A stretch of DNA of 19,267 nt, taken from positions 1-19,267 of the forward strand of contig JACQYU010000035.1 in assembly GCA_016208065.1 (NCBI GenBank). Reading direction: 5' to 3'. A program made the position numbers and the translations under genes. Under the pieces are notes generated by a model. It worked only from the letters and a program-made list of their open reading frames with translations, was not told the origin of the DNA and did not search any database. Shown in pieces: positions 15,201 through 19,267 of this stretch. This stretch comes from Candidatus Falkowiibacteriota bacterium. GTDB taxonomy: Bacteria > Patescibacteriota > Patescibacteriia > Patescibacteriales > GWC2-42-12. Positions within the stretch are counted from its first letter, which is position 1; every line of letters starts with the position of its first letter.

Positions 15201-16764
15201 CTGAAGCAACGTCACAAACTAATTTTACCGCCCTGGGTCTGATTGCCGGTCCGGACATTCCGCCAAAACCCCGGCCGATTTTAAATTTTAAAGTATAAGG
15301 GTCTATGGCCATGCCGGTTAAAGTGTTAATTAGGGAAATGGCGTCCGCTCCGGCATTAATCGCGGCTTTAGCAACTTTAACGATATCCGGCGCTTCAGGA
15401 GTAAGTTTTACAATAATAAAGACCTTATCTCCCACAGCCCGCCTAACCCGAAATGTAATATTTGAAACTATTTCCGGGTCTTTGCCGAAGGCTATTCCGC
15501 CTTGAGTGATATTCGGGCAAGAAACATTAATTTCAATTATCTTGACCTCGGCTTTTGATAATTTAACCGCCAAATCAACAAATTCATCCGGTGTAAATCC
15601 GGAAATATTGGCAATAAGCGGTTTATTAAATTTTCGCCATCTCGGAAGATAACTTTTAATAAACTCGTCTACTCCGGGGCCTTCCAGCCCGATAGAGTTT
15701 ATTATTCCGTTTGGAGTTTCGCAAATTCTTGGTGTTGGATTTCCAAGAGTGGGCAGGAGTTTTATGCCTTTGGTGACAAGCGCGCCTATGTGGCTTATAT
15801 CAACTATATCTTTTTCAATCGCGCCTACGTCAAGGCAGCCGGAACCATTCATTACTGGATAGTCTAATTCTAATACGCGCCCGTCCTTCCCTCTCAGGGT
15901 AGTTTTCATTGGGGTGTCGGTTTTTTTGCTGATTGGCAGGCTGATTACCGTTTCCATCGGCACTAACTTATCCCAATTAATCCAACGGGAATTAAAAGCC
16001 GGGCCGTCTTTACAAACGTGCTTAACTTCCTCTTCACCTTTTTCATTAAAGCCAAAGATTGCGCAGCCTAGGCAGGAGCCGTATCCGCAAGCCATCATCT
16101 CTTCAAGTAAAACCCAGCATTCATTGCCATGCTCAACTGCCAACTCATGAACTTTTTTAAGCATGGGCTTGGGACCGCAGGCAATAATCGCTGATTTTGT
16201 CGTTTCTTTTTTAAGAGTTTCTTCAAGCAATTCCGTAACAAAACCCCGCCGTCCCGGTCCCGGACCAATATCCGTTATAGTTCGAATTTCACAGCCATTG
16301 CCCCTGAAATGCTCAACTCCGAATATTTGCGATTCGTTATGACCGCCGAGAAAAACATCTACTTTTTTTCGCTGTTCATTTAAAGCTTTGCTAATTTGCA
16401 TAAGCGAAGCTATGCCGGTGCCGCCGCCGACTAAAATAAAATTATTTTCCTTATAGTCAAGCGGGATGGGCTGACCCAGCGGACCCATAAATTCAATCTT
16501 TTGTCCTTTTTTTAGGTAATAATAAGCTTTTGTATTCTCGCCAACAACTTTAAAAACGACAGAAAATCCTTCCTGGCCGTAAGTTTTATAGACCGAAAAT
16601 GGCCTTGATAATTTTGAGCCGGGAGCCTTTGCTTTAAGCATAATAAATTGACCGGGTAAGATAGCCTCGTCAAGATTAAATATGAGCGACAAAATAAATA
16701 TTCCTGAATTTCCGTTTAATTGCAAACATTCACGAATAATCGCTTCTTTATAGCCTGTTTTCAT
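15079..16764 (-). CDS. pyrKD: PyrK-PyrD fusion: dihydroorotate dehydrogenase with electron-transfer module, 3' truncated
   Basis: This is one 561-residue chain. Residues 1-270 are a PyrK electron-transfer module: FAD-binding RPFSVY (54-59), NAD-binding VGGGTGIAS (112-120), CGPKPML (196-202) and a 2Fe-2S site with Cys 226, 231, 234 and 251. Residues about 285-540 are class 1B dihydroorotate dehydrogenase: NGSGC, the flavin-contacting Lys in VTKGIKL (332), NSIGLEGPG, catalytic Cys416 in NVSCPN, VKLTPEAPD, and GMGGIDSAEA (530-539). Together these oxidise dihydroorotate to orotate with NAD. After residue 540 the sequence (RAGGLPSIPIHIPQVLLAPEY) is antisense dihydroorotase. The last 45-60 residues normal for PyrD, with the GA..VQ.GTA FMN-phosphate loop, are missing, so activity is doubtful. 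A perfect AGGAGGTGATTA-ATG sets the start. PyrK and PyrD are normally separate genes, and a fusion is unusual. Confidence 0.88.
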   Translation of the reverse strand: MKTGYKEAIIRECLQLNGNSGIFILSLIFNLDEAILPGQFIMLKAKAPGSKLSRPFSVYKTYGQEGFSVVFKVVGENTKAYYYLKKGQKIEFMGPLGQPIPLDYKENNFILVGGGTGIASLMQISKALNEQRKKVDVFLGGHNESQIFGVEHFRGNGCEIRTITDIGPGPGRRGFVTELLEETLKKETTKSAIIACGPKPMLKKVHELAVEHGNECWVLLEEMMACGYGSCLGCAIFGFNEKGEEEVKHVCKDGPAFNSRWINWDKLVPMETVISLPISKKTDTPMKTTLRGKDGRVLELDYPVMNGSGCLDVGAIEKDIVDISHIGALVTKGIKLLPTLGNPTPRICETPNGIINSIGLEGPGVDEFIKSYLPRWRKFNKPLIANISGFTPDEFVDLAVKLSKAEVKIIEINVSCPNITQGGIAFGKDPEIVSNITFRVRRAVGDKVFIIVKLTPEAPDIVKVAKAAINAGADAISLINTLTGMAIDPYTLKFKIGRGFGGMSGPAIRPRAVKLVCDVASANTGVPVIGMGGIDSAEACRAGGLPSIPIHIPQVLLAPEY

Positions 16765-16866
16765 TAATCACCTCCTATTATTAGTTAAATAAATTGTAAA
16801 GGGCAGGTCCCCCTTGTTTATTTATTTCTTAACCAAACCTTAGGCGAAACATCGGTTCCTGTCAAA

Positions 16867-16904
16867 TAAAAAAATCTCCTAGCAATTAAAAAATTAGAAG
16901 ATTT
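16867..16904 (-). terminator. Rho-independent terminator of folD
   Basis: On the minus strand AAATCT-TCTA (16904..) pairs with TAG-GAGATTT (ending at 16872), with one mismatch in the stem, and is followed by a run of T (16874..16868). It starts 10 nt after the folD stop codon. The remaining sequence to the pyrKD ribosome site holds no gene. Confidence 0.65.
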
Positions 16905-16914
16905 AAAAAGATAT

Positions 16915-17775
16915 TTATTTATGTTTTCTTTTATAAATTTCCAGCGTATTTTTAAGCGCCATGGCTATAGTCATGGGCCCGACCCCGCCGGGCACGGGCG
17001 TAATATAACCGGCCTTGCCTTTAACTCCGTTAAAATCCACGTCGCCCACGGCTTGGCCGTCTTGTTTGGCAATGCCAATATCAATTACCACCGCACCCTG
17101 CTTCACCATGTCTTTTTTTATTAATTTAGGCTTGCCAACGGCCGTAATCAAAACATCAGCCCGATTGGTTTTTTCGGCTAAATTTTTATCATTAGCTTTT
17201 ATAGTTTCCACTTTTGCTCCTTGGCAATCTAAAACATGGGCTAAGGCATACCCGAAAATATCCGAATTGGAGATTATACAAACCTGCTTATTTTTAATTT
17301 TATAATTTATATCATTTAACATTTCTAAAACCGTGGCTAAAACCGGCGGCATTAAATCCGGAGCATCGCAATTTTTTAATAATTTTTCCAAATTATCCGG
17401 ATGAAATCCATCAACGTCTTTAGCCGGATCAAGCGCCATAATAATCGTATCCGCATCAATTTGCTCCGGCAAAGGCAATTGCACTAAAATCGCGTCAATC
17501 ATTTTATCCTCGTTTAAGCATTTTATCATTTCTAAAATTTCCAGCTCGCTCGTATTTTCCGGGCATTTATATAAATGCGTATCAATACCGACTTTTTTAG
17601 CTTCACGCTCTTTTAAATTTACATACAACTCCGAATCCGGCCGTTCGCCAATTAAAATAATCGCCAGATTCGGCCTGGCGATATTATAAACATTTTTACT
17701 CCCGCCAACGATTTCTTTGACAATTCCATCTTTGATTTTTTCGGCTAATTTTTTACCGTCAATGATTTTAGACAT
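16915..17775 (-). CDS. folD: Bifunctional methylene-THF dehydrogenase/cyclohydrolase, divergent
   Basis: FolD interconverts 5,10-methylene-THF and 10-formyl-THF, supplying formyl groups for purines and for fMet-tRNA. The 286-residue length is usual. The catalytic Lys55 is seen in ELYVNLKEREAKKVGI, Gln99 in VQLPLP (98-103), Asp122 in KDVDGFHP (119-126), and the C-terminal loop PVPGGVGPMT (260-269). Two normally conserved segments differ. The PCTP-x-G segment is LMPPVLATVLEML, and the cofactor loop GRSxIVGxP is ISNSDIFGYAL (168-178). The cofactor preference or one of the two activities may thus be altered. No Shine-Dalgarno is seen before ATG 17775. It lies downstream of glyA on the same strand, separated by a repeat cluster of about 190 nt, and the two act in consecutive folate steps. 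Confidence 0.92.
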   Translation of the reverse strand: MSKIIDGKKLAEKIKDGIVKEIVGGSKNVYNIARPNLAIILIGERPDSELYVNLKEREAKKVGIDTHLYKCPENTSELEILEMIKCLNEDKMIDAILVQLPLPEQIDADTIIMALDPAKDVDGFHPDNLEKLLKNCDAPDLMPPVLATVLEMLNDINYKIKNKQVCIISNSDIFGYALAHVLDCQGAKVETIKANDKNLAEKTNRADVLITAVGKPKLIKKDMVKQGAVVIDIGIAKQDGQAVGDVDFNGVKGKAGYITPVPGGVGPMTIAMALKNTLEIYKRKHK

Positions 17776-17787
17776 AAAAAAATATTG

Positions 17788-17972
17788 TCATTCCAAAAAA
17801 CCTTTTTTGTCATTGCGAATCTGTCTTTTCTGTCATTCCGGCCCCGAGCCGGAATCCAGTTTTAGCGCCATGAACGAATTTCTGCCGCGCCCGCAACGCT
17901 TCGCTTGCGAGGCGGGCAGGGATTGCGGGTCGGAGCCCGCAATGACGAAGTGTATTATATTTCTCGCAATGA
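17788..17972. repeat. Cluster of GTCATT palindromic elements between glyA and folD
   Basis: At least four units are packed here. There are GTCATT starts at 17788 and 17809, a hairpin TTCCGG-CCCCGAG-CCGGAA at 17836-17854 flanked by TGTCA and TCCAG, and a hairpin ATTGCGGG-TCGGAG-CCCGCAAT at 17922-17943 followed by GAC. Near 17965-17972 CGCAATGAC closes the cluster, directly before the glyA stop codon. The GC content is much higher than in the surroundings. No gene is supported in this stretch. Confidence 0.8.
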
Positions 17973-17974
17973 CA

Positions 17975-19222
17975 CTATATACTCGGGATCGGAAATTCCA
18001 AACACATCTCTTTAACTTGCGTTTTAATATTTTCCAGCATCTCCGACTCATCTTTTTGCTCAATCGCCGCGTTAACCCAGCCGACGATTTTTTTAATTTC
18101 TGCCTGCTTCATGCCGCGCGTAGTAACGGCCGGAGTGCCGAAGCGCACGCCGGAAGGATTCATGGGCGGATTCGGATCATTCGGAATAGTAGAGCGGGAA
18201 ACGGAAATACCGCACCTTTCTAAAATAACTTCCGCTTCTTTGCCCGATAGGCCTTTTGCAGTCATGTCAACCACCATTAAATGATTATCCGTGCCGTTAG
18301 AAATTACCCGATAGCCTAATTTTATAAATTCCTCGGCCATTAGTTTGGCATTGGCGATTACCTGTTTAGCATACTCTTTAAATTCCGGCCGAAGCGCTTC
18401 GCCGAAAGCTACGGCTTTAGCCGCGTTAATATGATCATGCGGCCCGCCTTGCATACCGGGGAAAACCGCCCGATCAACCTGCTTGGCGAATTTTTCTTTA
18501 CACATTATTATGGCGCCCCTGGGGCCGCGCAAAGTTTTATGAGTGGTGGTTGAAACTACGTCAAAAAACGGCACCGGGTTATTCATCTCGCCGGCCGCGA
18601 TTAGCCCGGCCGTATGGGCGATATCCGCGAAAGTAAAGGCGCCAATTTCATCGGCGATATCTTTAAATTTTTGCCATTCAATTTCCCGCGCGTAAGCGCT
18701 ATAGCCGGCCACAATCATTTTCGGTTTTTCTCTTAGAGCGGTTTCGCGGACTTTTTCCATGTCTATTTTTCCAGTTTCCGAATCCACCTCATATTGGGTA
18801 AAATTATACAGCATGCCGGAAAAATTTATCGGATGGCCATGGGATAAATGCCCGCCATGGTCGAGCCTTAAGCCTAAAACCTTATCGCCCGGCTTAATAA
18901 AAGCGAAATACACGGCCGCGTTGGCCGGCGAACCGGACAAAGGCTGGACGTTGACATGCTCGGCTGAAAATAATTTTTTCGCCCGCTCTATGGCAATGGT
19001 TTCCGCTTCGTCAATATATTGGTTGCCGCCATAATAGCGATGTCCCGGATAGCCTTCCGAATATTTATTGGTCAGCACCGTGCCCATAGCTTCTAAAACC
19101 GCCTTGGAAGTATAATTTTCCGAAGCGATTAATTCCATTTCCTCGGCTTGCCTAACCATCTCCTTCTTAACCGCGGCCATAACTTCGGGGTCTTGTGCGC
19201 TTAAATTTTTATAGTTTAACAT
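17975..19222 (-). CDS. glyA: Serine hydroxymethyltransferase
   Basis: GlyA is a PLP enzyme that converts serine and THF to glycine and 5,10-methylene-THF, the main entry of one-carbon units. The 415-residue protein is complete and close to the family length. It has LIASENYTS (31-39), NKYSEGYPGHRYYGG (52-66), the Asp and His of FADIAHTAGLIAAG (198-211), and the PLP-Schiff base Lys229 in STTTHKTLRGPRG (same number as E. coli). GGPHDHINAAKAVAFGEA and NPPMNPSGVRFGTPAVTTRG follow. The last residues (CLEFPIPSI) end with a TAG adjacent to the first GTCATT element. No Shine-Dalgarno precedes ATG 19222, and only 45 nt of upstream sequence is available, so no riboswitch or promoter can be judged. It leads into folD. 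Confidence 0.97.
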   Translation of the reverse strand: MLNYKNLSAQDPEVMAAVKKEMVRQAEEMELIASENYTSKAVLEAMGTVLTNKYSEGYPGHRYYGGNQYIDEAETIAIERAKKLFSAEHVNVQPLSGSPANAAVYFAFIKPGDKVLGLRLDHGGHLSHGHPINFSGMLYNFTQYEVDSETGKIDMEKVRETALREKPKMIVAGYSAYAREIEWQKFKDIADEIGAFTFADIAHTAGLIAAGEMNNPVPFFDVVSTTTHKTLRGPRGAIIMCKEKFAKQVDRAVFPGMQGGPHDHINAAKAVAFGEALRPEFKEYAKQVIANAKLMAEEFIKLGYRVISNGTDNHLMVVDMTAKGLSGKEAEVILERCGISVSRSTIPNDPNPPMNPSGVRFGTPAVTTRGMKQAEIKKIVGWVNAAIEQKDESEMLENIKTQVKEMCLEFPIPSI

Positions 19223-19267
19223 ATGTTTTTATTAAAAAATTATTTTATAAACCCGAAATGTTTTAAC

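Noticed and set aside
17788..17972. Possible CRISPR array because of repeated GTCATT units
   Set aside because: The units differ in length and core, are themselves palindromic, and have no regular spacers or neighbouring cas genes.
17833..18063. Minus-strand 76-codon frame overlapping the glyA 3' end
   Set aside because: It overlaps glyA out of frame and is otherwise translated repeat sequence.
17717..18223. Plus-strand open frame of 168 codons across the folD start, repeats and the glyA end
   Set aside because: It reads through palindromic repeats and antisense of two conserved enzymes. The composition is typical of a shadow frame.
19223..19267. Riboswitch or promoter for glyA
   Set aside because: Only 45 nt of AT-rich sequence is available, without structure or clear hexamers.

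Overview
The window looks like a piece of a Candidate Phyla Radiation (Patescibacteria, Parcubacteria-like) genome. This is inferred from several things: an AT-rich genome with short intergenic gaps, small lysine-rich single-pass membrane proteins, large cysteine-containing surface proteins built from GLUG, dockerin, discoidin and Fn3 modules, a divergent FolD, and many dispersed palindromes beginning GTCATT. The genetic code is standard, since TGA is not used as a sense codon. The taxon is an inference, because no rRNA is present.

Layout. 1-280 is a broken helix-turn-helix gene with an A22 tract. 340-496 holds tRNA-Met(CAU) and tRNA-Arg(UCG). 578-5273 is a minus-strand block of envelope or secreted proteins: an anchored beta-rich protein, a GLUG-repeat/dockerin surface protein broken at both ends, a tail-fibre-like secreted protein, and a small anchored coiled-coil protein. 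5347-6141 is a class I SAM methyltransferase carrying a palindromic element in frame. 6271-9781 is an inserted plus-strand segment holding the tail of a recJ gene and a frameshifted, secreted DUF3604/PHP-like enzyme with two discoidin domains. Both sides of this segment carry diverged copies of the same purM-to-methyltransferase intergenic region. 9954-11537 is purM plus a small helical protein. 11871-13934 is RecQ helicase. 14118-15200 is dihydroorotase on the plus strand. It runs convergently into a minus-strand PyrK-PyrD fusion, and the two 3' ends are spliced into one another. 16915-19222 is folD and glyA.

How the genes work together. The metabolic genes form a nucleotide/one-carbon theme. 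GlyA makes methylene-THF, FolD interconverts it toward formyl-THF, PurM closes the imidazole ring of purines, and dihydroorotase and PyrK-PyrD carry out two successive pyrimidine steps. The rest is surface display and genome-rearrangement scars. Five genes look damaged or chimeric (HTH, GLUG/dockerin, recJ fragment, DUF3604, PyrD). This may be real decay or may partly reflect assembly or read error in a metagenome-derived contig.

No CRISPR array, toxin-antitoxin pair, phage module or intact transposase was found. The best leads are the ~160-bp direct repeats around the recJ-tail/DUF3604 segment, the in-frame palindromic element in the methyltransferase, and the dihydroorotase/PyrD junction.
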